Shown in pieces: positions 21,705 to 32,580 of a stretch of 36,681 nucleotides of DNA. The DNA lies in assembly GCA_018398765.1 (NCBI GenBank), contig JAHBMJ010001048.1, positions 1 to 36,681 on the forward strand, given 5' to 3'. The position numbers and the translations under genes are program-made. The stretch is from Chromera velia (taxonomy: Eukaryota; Sar; Chromeraceae). A model generated the notes under the pieces. That model saw only the letters and a list, made by a program, of their open reading frames with translations, made no database searches and was not told the origin of the DNA. Each line of letters starts with the position of its first letter. Position 1 is the stretch's first letter.

Positions 21705-23180
21705 CTAGCTTGATTCCGCGGAAGGCAAAGCTGTCCGCCTTCTCAACCCTTTAATTTTCTCCTCCACATCGCCGCCCTCTCCACCTTCTGCCTCCCCCTC
21801 ATCACTGATCTCAATTTGAGTTCTGTCCCCATGGGGGGGCGTGGGGGTCCGGGGGGCGGCATCAGTCGAGTCCTCTTCCCCTTCCCCTTCGCCCTCCCCT
21901 GCATGGACCCCGTCAAGTCCCCTCACTGCCCTCTCCATCGATCGCAACGGCCCAAGGCACGCAGTCAGGTCTGAAGACCGCAATGCGACCACACACTGCC
22001 CCGGACGCCCACGAGATTCCCCCTCTTCCCCCCGTTTATCCGATTCCCTTCTCTTCCCTTTCTCTGCAAGCACAATCGATTCACTTCCCGAAGCCGCGGG
22101 TTGGAGACGGAAAGCGGCCACTGCCAGAATTCCAGACCCCCCCCCTGCGGCCAGCGCCCACCAATTGAAGGGCAACGGCAGCATGTGAGACCACAGAGGC
22201 TGGAGCAGGCGACTCACAGAGCCCAGTGCTGCCCCACCCATCTGCCGTCCTCTCGGGGTCCCCGTCAATAGGGCTGTCATCGCCAGGCCAAAAGACCCGA
22301 AGAGACATATTCGGGAGACATGGAGACGCCAGGAGTCAAGAGACGCGAACAGGGGGGAGAAATGGGTGCGGAACACAACTGCCGCCAAATCTGCCCCGAC
22401 GGGATATTCGATCTCCGGGTAGTCCTCCCTCACACACTCCAAAACCCCACCTTCTTCAAGGCACTCACCTCTACTGGGTTCGTCCTGTTGAAGTTCTGCG
22501 GAGGTTTCTGGACGGGCATGAGCATGCAAGGCAGCTTCTGCGGGCTCACGTCTGGAAGGAACCGGAACCTCGGTGCGACCCGATGTTCCTTCGAGGGCAC
22601 CAGCCAGGACCCCTCCTTGGTCTTCTCCTTGTGTCAAAATTGCCTGACCTGACGGGGAAGGGGGGAGGGCGCCTAGACCCTTTGTCTCCTCTGCCTCTGG
22701 GCCGAAGTACAGAGACTGGACCCACTCAGGCAACAATCTGACCAGACCCCTTGTGTAGAGGGCCCTGACGACTTCCTCGTCCATTCCCCTCAACAAATCC
22801 TCAAGGTCTCTTCCCTTCGGCTTCAGAGAAGCGATCAGAATGATTCTGTTGATGTAGAAGTAAAGACGGAGGTCATTCCACCAGTAGTAGAAAAGGTCAA
22901 ACAGGCATCTGGATCGAACGGTTTTGTCCCATTCTTTCGGGACAAGAGTGTGCACACCCTCAGTGAGAGTGGTGAGCACAAGATCAAGAAGAAAAGCTCC
23001 CGATCCTCCAACAACAAAACTGAGACAAAGAAGCTGAAACCACGAAAGTGTGCAAAGGAAGCTGAGAAGAAACCCAAGAATTCCGACAACAACAGCGCAA
23101 ACTCCGAGATCAGAGAGAGCAAGAGGAGCTGCAGCCCTCAACCTCGAAGCAACACTCCGACAATTCGTCAGAGTCTCCAT
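21705..23180 (-). CDS. Intronless gene for an unknown multi-pass membrane protein, 491 aa
   Basis: One uninterrupted minus-strand frame. The ATG at 23180 is the first in frame: the open frame extends 15 codons further only through a GTG. Two adjacent hydrophobic segments lie at about residues 25-45 and 48-69. An aromatic-rich stretch (LFDLFYYWWNDLRLYFYINR) follows at about 110-130, and then an amphipathic region with DLEDLLRGMDEEVVRALYTR. A polar, Glu/Pro-rich middle (about 175-270) leads to two more hydrophobic segments near 290-310 and 342-362. The last 110 residues are charged and low in complexity (GEGEGEGEE). I do not recognise the family. The complex, non-repetitive first 160 residues argue that it is a real gene. 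It is divergent from the CYP97 gene and shares its upstream region. Lack of introns is unusual beside genes with 7-14 exons. Confidence 0.75.
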   Translation of the reverse strand: METLTNCRSVASRLRAAAPLALSDLGVCAVVVGILGFLLSFLCTLSWFQLLCLSFVVGGSGAFLLDLVLTTLTEGVHTLVPKEWDKTVRSRCLFDLFYYWWNDLRLYFYINRIILIASLKPKGRDLEDLLRGMDEEVVRALYTRGLVRLLPEWVQSLYFGPEAEETKGLGALPPSPSGQAILTQGEDQGGVLAGALEGTSGRTEVPVPSRREPAEAALHAHARPETSAELQQDEPSRGECLEEGGVLECVREDYPEIEYPVGADLAAVVFRTHFSPLFASLDSWRLHVSRICLFGSFGLAMTALLTGTPRGRQMGGAALGSVSRLLQPLWSHMLPLPFNWWALAAGGGSGILAVAAFRLQPAASGSESIVLAEKGKRRESDKRGEEGESRGRPGQCVVALRSSDLTACLGPLRSMERAVRGLDGVHAGEGEGEGEEDSTDAAPRTPTPPHGDRTQIEISDEGEAEGGEGGDVEEKIKGLRRRTALPSAESS

Positions 23181-23692
23181 TCTCTCTTGCGAGACAGACT
23201 GACAACAGATGATATACTTTTTCACTTTGACTCGCTGACTTTCTCACCCTAGTGTTGAGTAGCCACACAGCAATACACAAGATCGAATATCGTATACTCG
23301 ACTGGACAACCGGTCACCGTTCATCTCTTGATCCTCGTGCAAGCCCCCGAACTGAACGTCAATCGGCTAGCACGGAACTTTGGCTTCCGAATCCTTCCAG
23401 TTTGTCAGATTTAGCTCGGCGGAGCTCTATAGCCCAAAGACTTGGCCGCGCAGTGGCCGGACCCGCGGTCCGTGGCCGCCCGTCCCCGGCGCGGGGTCGG
23501 CCCCGCACATCCTCGTTCACCTTCCTGCATCTTTCACCCTGCACCTGTCACGTGCATACCGGTCGATCCTTCCCTGACTCCAGTCTTGGTTCCTCTGCGT
23601 GTTTGAAGTTGATGCTCTTGGTGGATCCGATGAGAGCGGTAGTTCGTTGAGGAGTCTGAACTCTGTTGTTTGTTTCTTGTGGCGTCTCGTCC
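23181..23692. promoter_or_regulatory. Shared upstream region of two divergent genes
   Basis: The 512 bases between the two start codons must hold both promoters. A GC-rich block at about 23440-23515 contains two short palindromes, GGACC-CGC-GGTCC (23459-23471) and CCCCG-GCG-CGGGG (23484-23496). No TATA box is obvious at a fixed distance. The ORF 23252-23650 through this stretch has no recognisable content and is taken as chance. Confidence 0.55.
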
Positions 23693-25838
23693 ATGGCAAA
23701 GTCCCGCCCGTTGTTTCTTATGAAGGTTCTTCTCGTACTGTGCCCCCTGTTCTTGGGGTGGCTGAATGTCTGTTGTGAATGTTTCATTACCAGTCCTGCC
23801 TTCAGTCCCTCGAGGGGACACCTGGGATCTCTACGAAGAAGGGGAAGGGGTGAGGAGGGTGGGTCAGTTCTTGAAAGTCATGCTGGCGATACCGTCTCGC
23901 CAATTGAGGAGGGGGAGGCACAGCTGAAGTCAATAGAAGAGAAAGCAAATTGGTTGAACAGGTTTTTTCCAAGGGGGAAGCAGGGGAGCCCCGTCGGTTT
24001 CGGCGATTCCCTGGCTCTGATCGTCTCAAACGTTGATCAGATCTATAACGGCATGCCGAGCTATGATAGAGCACCTGTAGCTGCAGGCACAGTGTCGGAC
24101 CCGGATGCCATTTTTCTGGACCTTTTCCGCTTCTACAACCAGTTTGGTTCGGTTTTGAAGCTAGCGTTTGGTCCCAAGTCCTTCATGGTTGTGTCAGACC
24201 CTGTAGTTGCCAAACACCTGTTGAAAGGGTCCAGTACGAAGTACGACAAGGGGGTGTTGGCTGAGATTCTGGAGCCCATCATGGGGAAGGGGCTGATCCC
24301 TGCGGACCTGGAGACGTGGAGGACACGGCGACGGGCGATCGTCCCGGGATTTCACCAGAAGTGGCTCGAACATATGGTGAGTGAGAGAGAGAGCATCCTC
24401 GAGGAATGATGAGGAGGATGTGTGAGGAAGAGAGGAGCTGAGAAGGCAGGTTTCTGGGTTGAGCTCGTTGGCAGAAGAGAAGAGAGAAGAGGAGGGCAGG
24501 AACGAGTGTTAAGAAGCTGATGGGGATGAGGCTGTACAGATGTGCGCGTGTACGTGTGTGATCGAATGCGATGAAGTAAGCATGGAAAGATGCAATGACG
24601 AATTGATGTTTATCCACGTGTGTGCGTATCCACAGGCTTCCTTCCGGTCGTTTCATTCTGTTCGTGCACCGTGTTAATTTCATTCTGTTCACACATGCAT
24701 CCTGCAGGTGGGGGAATTCGGCGACTGCACGCGGAACATGGTGAGGGTTCTGCGGGGAAAAGCCGATGGGTCAGTGGTCTCTTTTCTGTCTCTATGTATG
24801 TGTATGTATGTATGTATGTGTGTCTGACGGGTTGGCCGACCGTAGTTAGTGTATATGTATGTATGTGTGGAGCGATTAAGAGAGGATCGCAGATTTCCCG
24901 TCTTTTTCACCTTGTCTTTTTCGATCCGACGAAGAATTCTGCGGACTTTCACTGCATTGAGATTTTCTCCGATGCATGTATGCATCGATTGTTGTCCGGC
25001 TGCTGCAGCGAGGAGACAGTGGACATGGAGAGTTACTTCAACTCTGTCTCTCTTGACATCATCGGGCGCTGCGTGTTCAATTTTGACTTTAACTCTGTCA
25101 CAGACGTCAGTGGACTAGCGGGCTGTGGGCTTTGTGTGTCGAGGGGGCTGGTGGAAGCATTAATGTTCATACAGAATTCTTTTTTCTTCATTCTTTTCGT
25201 ATGAAAATGAGGGCTTTTGTGTCGAGGGGGCCGGTGGAAAAAAGAAAAAAAGACGAAATCAAAATGTGTGGAATGACAGACGAGGGGGCAGATCCAAAGC
25301 ACAAAACTGGGCAGGGTGAGGGAGTGGAGACATAAACCAAGGCAAAGAGAGAGAGGGAGCACAAAAATGCCTGTTGGTCCATTCCCCAGGAGGCGTCGCC
25401 CCGTTCGAGTGATGCGAAATGAGTGGAACCTCTTTCTTTTCCTGCCTTGTTTGTGCCTTTGCGTGTTGGTGTGTGCGTCTGATCCGACCTTGAACGAACG
25501 AACGCCCGAAATAAATGCGAACGATTGTTGAGCGTCTGCAGAAGTCTCCGGTAATTGAAGCAGTGTATGGACTCCTACAGGAGGCGGAGCACAGGTCAGT
25601 GAACGTTTGGGGGGTGGGCGGGCTGGAAGCGAGTCAGAAAGAAACGGTTCTCCTTGCTTCGTCTTGGCTTCTGTTCCCTTCTGCTGCCTTCATTGGAGTG
25701 CCGTAACTCCTGTCCGAGAAGGTTTTTCTTTCCTCCATCTCTTTTCTCTCCTCTGTCTCTCACACGCGATCTCCTCTTCTCTGCTTTTGGTGACCGTCTG
25801 CGTGCGCGTATGTACGCGTGTATCAATGAAGGTGTGTT

Positions 25839-25878
<40 letters not shown>

Positions 25879-27877
25879 CAGATCTACAATCATCGTTCCA
25901 TACTGGAAACTCCCGTTTGCGAACTTTCTGATTCCGCGCTTGAGGAAATTTGAGGCGCAGAGAAAAATCGTCAATGACGTTTTGGATGATTTAATCGAAC
26001 AGGTTTGTCCTCTCTTTCTCTATCTCTGTCCCTCTCTCTTTCTGTGTGGCCGTGGGAGTGTAAAGGGGTGTGTGTGGGTTGTCGCCACCTTCTTATCGAT
26101 GCATGTGTGTTTGTGTTTTCGTTTTGTGCGCGGAGTTCGTTCCTGTCTCGGATTTGCCCCGAGAACTGTGGAGTCGGAGGAATAGGGACAGGCGGGCTGG
26201 GGGTGATCTTTGGGTTGTTCGAGGCGAGCGAGAAAGGAATAACTGAGGTCAGAAAACTGACTGACTGACTGACTGACTGACTGACTGACTGACTGACTGA
26301 CTGACTGCCTGACTGACTGACTGACTGACTGACTGGACGAACTGTCATAAGAACGAACGAAAACAAAAAAAGCAATGAATCCCTCCCTCCCCTTCTCCCT
26401 CCCTGCATGATGCCTGCCTGCAGGCAAAGGCCGGGAGGACACCGGAGGACCTCGAAGACCTCAAACAGAGGGACTACAACAAGGTCAGTTCGTTCGTTCG
26501 TTCGTTAGTCAGTAAGTCGGGGTGGCACTCGGCCAGCCAGGCAGGCAGGCATCTGTCAGTGTATGAGTCAGTTTTCTGCATCATCGGGGAATTATGATCT
26601 TGGCAAACGTGAGCCACCACCTGGATCTCTTGAAGGCCGCAGGGAGAGTGGAGCGTGGAAGCAGCATCTTGGGTCGCTATCGTCAGAAAGGGGGGGGGGT
26701 GGAGAGTCAGTGAGTCATTGGATGTGAATCAGTTTTTGGGTGTGTGCACATTGTGGCGGCTCTTGTTCGTTGCTTTCTTCCTTCAGGTTGGGGACGCGAG
26801 TCTGTTGAGGTTTCTGGTCGACCTGCGGGGAGAGGACGCATCCAACCAGCAACTCCGGGATGACCTCGCAACAATGCTCATCGCGGGTTCGTGGGTGGGT
26901 GGGTGGGAGGAGGGGGCATTCTCTTTTGCAGACATGCAGGAAGGCTTGTTTTCATTCCCTGTGCCTTTCTTGCGCCGCCACCACGGAGCTCAACGCTTGT
27001 AAGTGCAAAACCTGCAATTGAGTGCATAGTGCCCCTACGTGTTTGTTCGTCTAGACCTTTTGCAACCGAACGGAGGTCATTCTTTTTTGCGCAAAATTTT
27101 CTCTCTTGATTGCGTGTGTTCCCCTTCTGTGCAGGCCACGAGACGACCGCTTCTGTGCTGACGTGGGCCCTCTTTGAGCTGTCTCTTCCCGAAAACAGGG
27201 AAGTACTCGAAAAGGTGTGTGTGTTGGTGTATCTTTCTGCATGTTGTTTCTGGGGAGTGGGTCGCCGACATGCTGGCTGGTCGTGCGCCAAATTCCCTCC
27301 CTCTTTGTTTCTTTCTCTTTTCTCTGTCCATCACAGCTTTCGTGGTCTGGTCACCACACATTCCTTTTTGGCTGCTTCGCATACCTGCATCCCAAAACGT
27401 CTGTAACTTTTATTGTGAATTACTTCTATGGGTGCAGGTGCGGGCAGAGGTGGACGCTGTTCTGGGCACTCCAGAGGAATTGGGGGAGAAAGGAGACACG
27501 GGGAGGGTGCCGAACCTGAAGGACATCCTCCAACTGCCCCTAGTGCGCATGTGCATCGCCGAATCGCTGAGAAAATATCCCGAGCCTCCTTTCCTCATCA
27601 GGTCCGTCCGTAAGGAGGCACACATCTTAAAAGGGGGGGCGTTTTTCCTCCCCTTACTTGTCCGTTTCAAAGTTTCTCTGCGTGGGCTGCCTTCTGTATT
27701 TTTCCGATCCTTTTTCTTTCCTTTAGATTGGTGCTCAGTCTTTCATGCACACATGCGTCACGCGTCCTGTACCGTTCTCTTCTGTTTGAGTTGATGTGCG
27801 CGTGCGGGGGTACGCATGAGTGCTTGCTCATGAATTTCTTTTTCTGTATCCCTGTGTTCGTGCGCATACGCGTGTGA

Positions 27878-27918
<41 letters not shown>

Positions 27919-28819
27919 TGTGTATATGTGCAGGAGGGCCCTCGAGCATGACAGGTGGACAGCTGCAGACGGGAAGAAGTCAGTCGCGCAGTGGGAAAAT
28001 GCCCCCGGTCTTTTTGTTTGTCTGCCTGCCTGCCTGCCTGCCTGCCTGTCTACCGGCTTGCCTCGTTCTCGTTATCATTCGCTCTCGCTCTATCTATCTA
28101 TCTCCATCTCCTGTGTGTCTGTGCGTGCGTGTGAAGCCCCTCCCTCCCTGCTTTTACTCTTTTATGGAATCGAAGAGGGTGAGGAAAAGGCACTTGTGGT
28201 TTCATTCGCTTGCCTGTCCCCTTCTGCGTGTCCTCGCTGGTTCCTCCTTGTCATCTGTCTGGAAGGATACACGATTTCTTCTTTTTCTTCTTCTTCTGAG
28301 CAGAGGTTCAGTTGCTTACAAAGCGCGCACCCATCCTCTCATGCAGCCTCCTTCCCTCTGCCAGCCATTTTATTCAATTCCTTCAATTCAACAAACAAAC
28401 AAACAAATAAACAAACTGACCCACCCGTCCACGAATTGAGTTGAATGCAGGTACCGAATTTTGAGGGCCCAGGACGTATTCCTTGCCATCTACAACATCC
28501 ACACCTCCCCCCTCTTCTGGCACAATCCGATGAAATTCGATCCCGAGAGGTTCTTCAAACCCCACAAAAACCCAGACATCCCAAAGTCAGCATGCAGCCA
28601 GAAGCACTCTGGCTACTTTGTCTGGCTGTAAAGCAGGTGTTCGTTCTCGTGGGGTGGAGAAAATGAGGGAGGGGGCTTGTTGGGAGACGGCATTTCTCCG
28701 TGACTGAAGGGATCTGAAACCCCGTACACAAGAGAGTAGATGGGCAAGAGACAACAAAGAAAAAAACGTTTTTTTTCTGCCTTCGAAGACCTGCCCATCC
28801 CTCCCTCCCTCGGTCCCTC

Positions 28820-28850
<31 letters not shown>

Positions 28851-30283
28851 ATTCCTTCGTTCCTTTTTCATTCTCTCTGTTATTTTTTCTCTCTCTTCGA
28901 TCGTCCACTCGTGCGTGCAGGTGGGCAGGGTACGAGCCCCCTGAGAGTCTGTTTAAGTATCCCAACGGGGAATTGTCAGGACCTCTCTACCCGACAGAGA
29001 CCATGGCGGACTTTGCGTTCCTTCCGTTTGGAGGAGTCAGTCAGTCAGTGAGCGGGGCTCGCTATGCAGCCTTCTTTGGCACCTCGAATTTTCTTCTTCT
29101 CATTTGTCTGTTAATCTCATTACAGATGCCCAGATGAGATTACGAATATTGCTTTCCCCGTTTCGACGCAATGCGAACAAAAGGCACCGACTTTGTTTTT
29201 TAACGCACGCAGAGTCACCTCTCTCTCTGTGTGTGAGTGTGTGTGTGTGTGTGTGTGTTTAACGTTTTGCAGGGCCAGCGCAAGTGCGTTGGGGATCAGT
29301 TTGCGTACATGGAGGCGACGATCTGTCTGGCGACTGTGCTCCATCAATTCGACTTTGAGTTGGCAAAACCCGCAGAGGAGGTCGGTCGGCTGGCTGGCCA
29401 GAGAGCTCGTAGGAAGGAAGTACATTAATTTGTAGCCCCCTCGTAGTCACCTTCCTTCCCTCCCTCACTTCCTCATTTGAGTCCGGAGCCGCTTTTCAAT
29501 TTCTTTCCAATGACTTGACGTTGCAAGAGCCACGCGTGCGCTCGCGCGCGAGAGAGAGACAGTCTGCCTGTTTGTCTGTTGACTCTTGCGAGATCCTTCT
29601 TTCTCTGTGGGCTTTTTTCTCTTCTTCCGTGCTTCCTTCATTCCCCCCTCTCTTTTTTTCGTTCTTTCTGTCTCTCCTGATTTAGCAAATCACACTTGAT
29701 GATCAAAAAGATGTCACGCGCATCTTTCTGTTCTTTCATTTTTTCCCTCCTTGCTTTCTTCCGTGCTTCCTTTCTTCTCTTTTCTTCTCTTCTCTTCTCT
29801 TCTTTTCTCAGAGGAAGCAAGGGAGGGAAGAATGGACTGAAGGACTCATGCATGCATGCAGCCTGCGATGAACGTTTCAACAAATCATAGAGATCTGGAT
29901 GCTCGCTCTGCCGGCCTCTTTCATGAACCTCTGTTCTCTTTCCACAACCTCTCCCTGCCTGCGGTGCAAGGCCCCTCCCGTCTTCGTTTTTGTATGTTTG
30001 TTTGCAGGTGGGGATGAAGACAGGGGCGACGATCCACACAAAGACGGGCCTGACAATGAGACTTCGACCACGGGCAGTAACAGCAGCAGCAGCATCACAG
30101 CACAGTGCGGGGGAACATTCGCACTCAGCGGAGGCGGTGCACAGGTTGCACGACGCTCTGCACGGGGGGAGTGCGGCGGGGGCTCTGGAGGTGACGCCGG
30201 ACGTGAAGGCGGCGGCATTGAAGGAAGCCCAACAAGCTCAGGTAGAAAAGGGGGCAAGAGCTGCTGCGGGAACAGCAGCATAG
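23693..30283 (+). CDS. CYP97: CYP97-type cytochrome P450, probable plastid carotenoid hydroxylase, 14 exons
   Basis: Exons: 23693-24376, 24708-24769, 25009-25105, 25542-25594, 25882-26002, 26424-26483, 26787-26886, 27135-27214, 27438-27601, 27934-27978, 28451-28585, 28921-29035, 29273-29380, 30008-30283. They join in frame to 699 residues. P450 landmarks are all present: I-helix AGHETT (392-397), ExxR as ESLR (461-464), PERF (520-523) and heme loop FGGGQRKCVG (570-579) with Cys577 as heme ligand. [37 protein letters not shown] and [15 protein letters not shown] are characteristic of CYP97, the plastid family that hydroxylates carotene rings. Residues 7-28 form a signal peptide core, then CF-ITSPAF begins a Ser/Arg-rich transit region, a bipartite leader with the Phe typical of secondary red plastids. 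The last 70 residues are an Ala/His-rich tail not usual in the family. Subfamily and substrate cannot be fixed from sequence alone. Confidence 0.93.
24791..24823 (+). repeat. (TATG)n microsatellite in CYP97 intron 2
   Basis: Tandem tatg/tgtatg units shortly after the donor of the intron following exon 24708-24769. A second short run is at 24849-24867. Confidence 0.85.
25841..25873 (+). repeat. (TG)n microsatellite just upstream of the exon 5 acceptor (CYP97)
   Basis: A TG run ends about eight bases before the acceptor AG at 25880-25881. Confidence 0.92.
26257..26334 (+). repeat. (GACT)n microsatellite in CYP97 intron 5
   Basis: About 19 gact units with one gcct variant, in the intron between exons 25882-26002 and 26424-26483. 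The same tetranucleotide motif class (cagt/gact) occurs at 1259-1306. Confidence 0.95.
27878..27914 (+). repeat. (TG)n microsatellite upstream of the exon 10 acceptor (CYP97)
   Basis: About 18 TG units ending roughly 20 bases before the acceptor at 27933. A (TGCC)n run (about 28021-28050) and a (TATC)n run (about 28091-28103) follow in the next intron. Confidence 0.92.
28822..28850 (+). repeat. (TG)n microsatellite in CYP97 intron 11
   Basis: About 14 TG units roughly 70 bases before the acceptor at 28920. Confidence 0.92.
29229..29258 (+). repeat. (TG)n microsatellite upstream of the heme-loop exon (CYP97)
   Basis: A TG run ending about 14 bases before the acceptor AG at 29271-29272, which opens the exon encoding the heme cysteine. 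Confidence 0.92.
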
Positions 30284-31214
30284 ACGATCCCTCCCGGCTC
30301 TTCCTTCCTCTTTCTGTGTCTGTCTGTCTGTGACAACTAAGAGAAGGGGGGATGGAGGGAGAGATAGGTTGCTGGAAAAGGAGAAAGGCAGTTCCGTCTG
30401 TTCTTCTCTTCTAGATCTTGAATGTATTCGATCCATCAATAACGACTTCTCTAGCTGGAAGACTTGACTTGACTGTATGCCTGCCAAGGCCTCGAGCTGC
30501 TCTGTAAAAGAAAGCACTGTGTGTGTAGGGAAAGAGGGAAGGAGAGAAAAGAAAGGAAACGAGGAATTGCATCAAACGATGCACACAAGTGCATAAGAAA
30601 ATAATTGTTCGTCGGGAGGCTGCAGTGTAACACAGCAGAGAGGACAGACCGAAATGCCCAGCACGAGAGAGCTTGCTTTTCTTTCTTTTTGGTTTCTTTT
30701 TTGATGGGGTCTCATGTCCCTCGAGAGTGAAGGAACGTTTACACAGACAGACAGACGGACAGACACGGGGAGGGAGGGAGGGAGGATACATGCGGCACGA
30801 GAAAAACGGAAGCGAGCGAACGATGAAGGAATCTGGAAGGTGGTGAAGTGGGCGAAATGATTTATAAACAATGAAAGAACGAATAGGTGAGTGATTGAGT
30901 GCAAGATCGAGTGACGGGGTGGATCAGCATTGTTTTTTCTTTTTCTTTTTTTTGGTGGAATAGAGTGGGGATCGAGGTATTTCTTTTTCGTACCGGTAAA
31001 TTAATGTAATTTCGTTCGTTTGGACCTTCAGCTGGTTCACGGCTTGTTCAGCGACATGTCCGTCTGTTTGTAAATTGAGGAGAGGAGTCGTGTCTTTCTG
31101 TCTGTAGGTCCCTGCTTGTTGTTTGTGCACATGCTTGCCATTGCCGGAATGTTTGCGCAGGAAGGGGCGGGATCTTGCTGTGCGGGGTTTCATGCATTTT
31201 CTTTTTCGTTCCTG

Positions 31215-31245
31215 AATAAAGAGAGGCCTGTCTCAGAACAGGCCT
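31215..31245 (+). terminator. AATAAA followed by a perfect 8-bp stem-loop
   Basis: AATAAA (31215-31220) is followed after three bases by AGGCCTGT (31224-31231), loop CTCAGA and ACAGGCCT (31238-31245). It could be an mRNA 3' end, but it lies over 900 bases past the CYP97 stop codon, so the link is uncertain. Confidence 0.35.
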
Positions 31246-31548
31246 ACAAAAGGAGGAGGGAGTCCGGATTCAGAGAGACAGAAAGTTACCCAGTCAGACA
31301 GGCAGCAAAAAGGACAGACAGAAAGTCAGACAGGCATATAGTAAGGCATGGTGAGTGAGAATGCGTGCTTGACTGTGAGAGCATGTGTGCGTGTGTGTGG
31401 ACTTTTTAAAGGGCTTGAGGGGGGGGCAAAAACAGTTGGGTGAACGGAGAGAGAATTCCATGCATGAATGGACAATGCATGCAGCTTTTTTATTGATTGA
31501 TTCATTGATTGTCTGCATGTGAGACTCCGAAGTCCGGTCGGATTTCGA

Positions 31549-31558
<10 letters not shown>

Positions 31559-31630
<72 letters not shown>
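31559..31630. repeat. (CA)n(GA)n compound microsatellite
   Basis: A CG-rich start (gcgcgcgc) runs into about 20 CA units and then about 13 GA units, in the intergenic region after CYP97. Confidence 0.93.
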
Positions 31631-31635
<5 letters not shown>

Positions 31636-31984
31636 GCAGACTTAAGGGGGGAGTGGCTGAGAAAGAGCGCAATCGACTCACATTCAGTTCAGATTGGCTG
31701 CATGTTGGTCAATCGATGAGTTTAATAGTAAGGTTCTGACTTACACATAGATTTACAGAACGCTGTATCTTTTTCCGTTAGTTGTGTTGCAGTGAAATAG
31801 AGATCTGGCGGAAAAGGAATTATCTTTGCAGTCTTCCAAACCCTCTTCTTCCTCTTCCCCTTCTTTCTCTCAATCGAGTCGATCAAACCTTTTCAGCCGG
31901 TCCACTTCTTTTTAGCATGTCTATTGACATGTTATTATTTAATGGAGAGAATATGTGTACTACATTGTGTGGGGACACGCATTG

Positions 31985-32580
31985 ATAATGATTGATTAAT
32001 TTGCTCTTTAAAAAGCACTGGGGCAAACGGTTGAAAACTGAGTTGAAAAAAATTTAAAAAGATGTCTTATATCTAGTTTTTTGTATGAGACTAAGTATGA
32101 GATTTCATTTAATACTATAGATAGTACTGGTTAGATACTAGATAGTTAGACAGATTCATTATCATTTTGATATATGCAATCGCGATCGACCCATGATTAA
32201 TTATAGACGTACAACATTCAACCTGATCACAACTTTTTATGATAACTAATGATAAAATAAAGCTAGAAATAGAGTTGTCAAATATCATGATTGATATATG
32301 TTAATCAATTGCAATAACTTGTTGCTAGCTCCAGTTTTTAATTGTTTTTTGTTCCAGTTAGTTCCAGCTTCCATTATTATATATTATTATCTAGTAAACT
32401 AAATTTAACTATAAATTCTGTTAGCTTTTGAATTAGTTACTAGCTTCATAATACTTAACCACTAAATATATGTACCTGCGTGTTTGTATGTTCGATTACA
32501 CATATTCGATTTTCATCAACCTGGGCCACAATTCAAGTTTTTTTTTTCCAAAAAAAAAACATCATCATTGGGGAAGCTGC
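31985..32580. other. AT-rich island, no gene seen
   Basis: About 600 bases markedly richer in A+T than the surroundings, with many short atta/tata words and no open frame. Near its end, at about 32537-32560, a G-T10-CC-A10-C palindrome forms a perfect 11-bp inverted repeat. It could be a decayed mobile element or simply AT-rich spacer. Confidence 0.6.

Larger units (their letters stand above)
30284..31984. other. CYP97 3' flank and intergenic DNA, no gene recognised
   Basis: Contains cagacagacag-type repeats (about 30747-30767), an AATAAA at 31215-31220 followed by a hairpin, and a (CA)n(GA)n microsatellite at 31559-31630. Short ORFs here have no recognisable content. Confidence 0.55.

Noticed and set aside
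23181-23225. Fifteen extra N-terminal codons of the minus-strand membrane protein
   Set aside because: They begin with GTG, which is not a normal eukaryotic start. The first ATG is at 23180.
23252-23650. ORF of 132 codons in the divergent promoter region
   Set aside because: No recognisable content. It lies between two well-supported starts and overlaps the GC-rich block.
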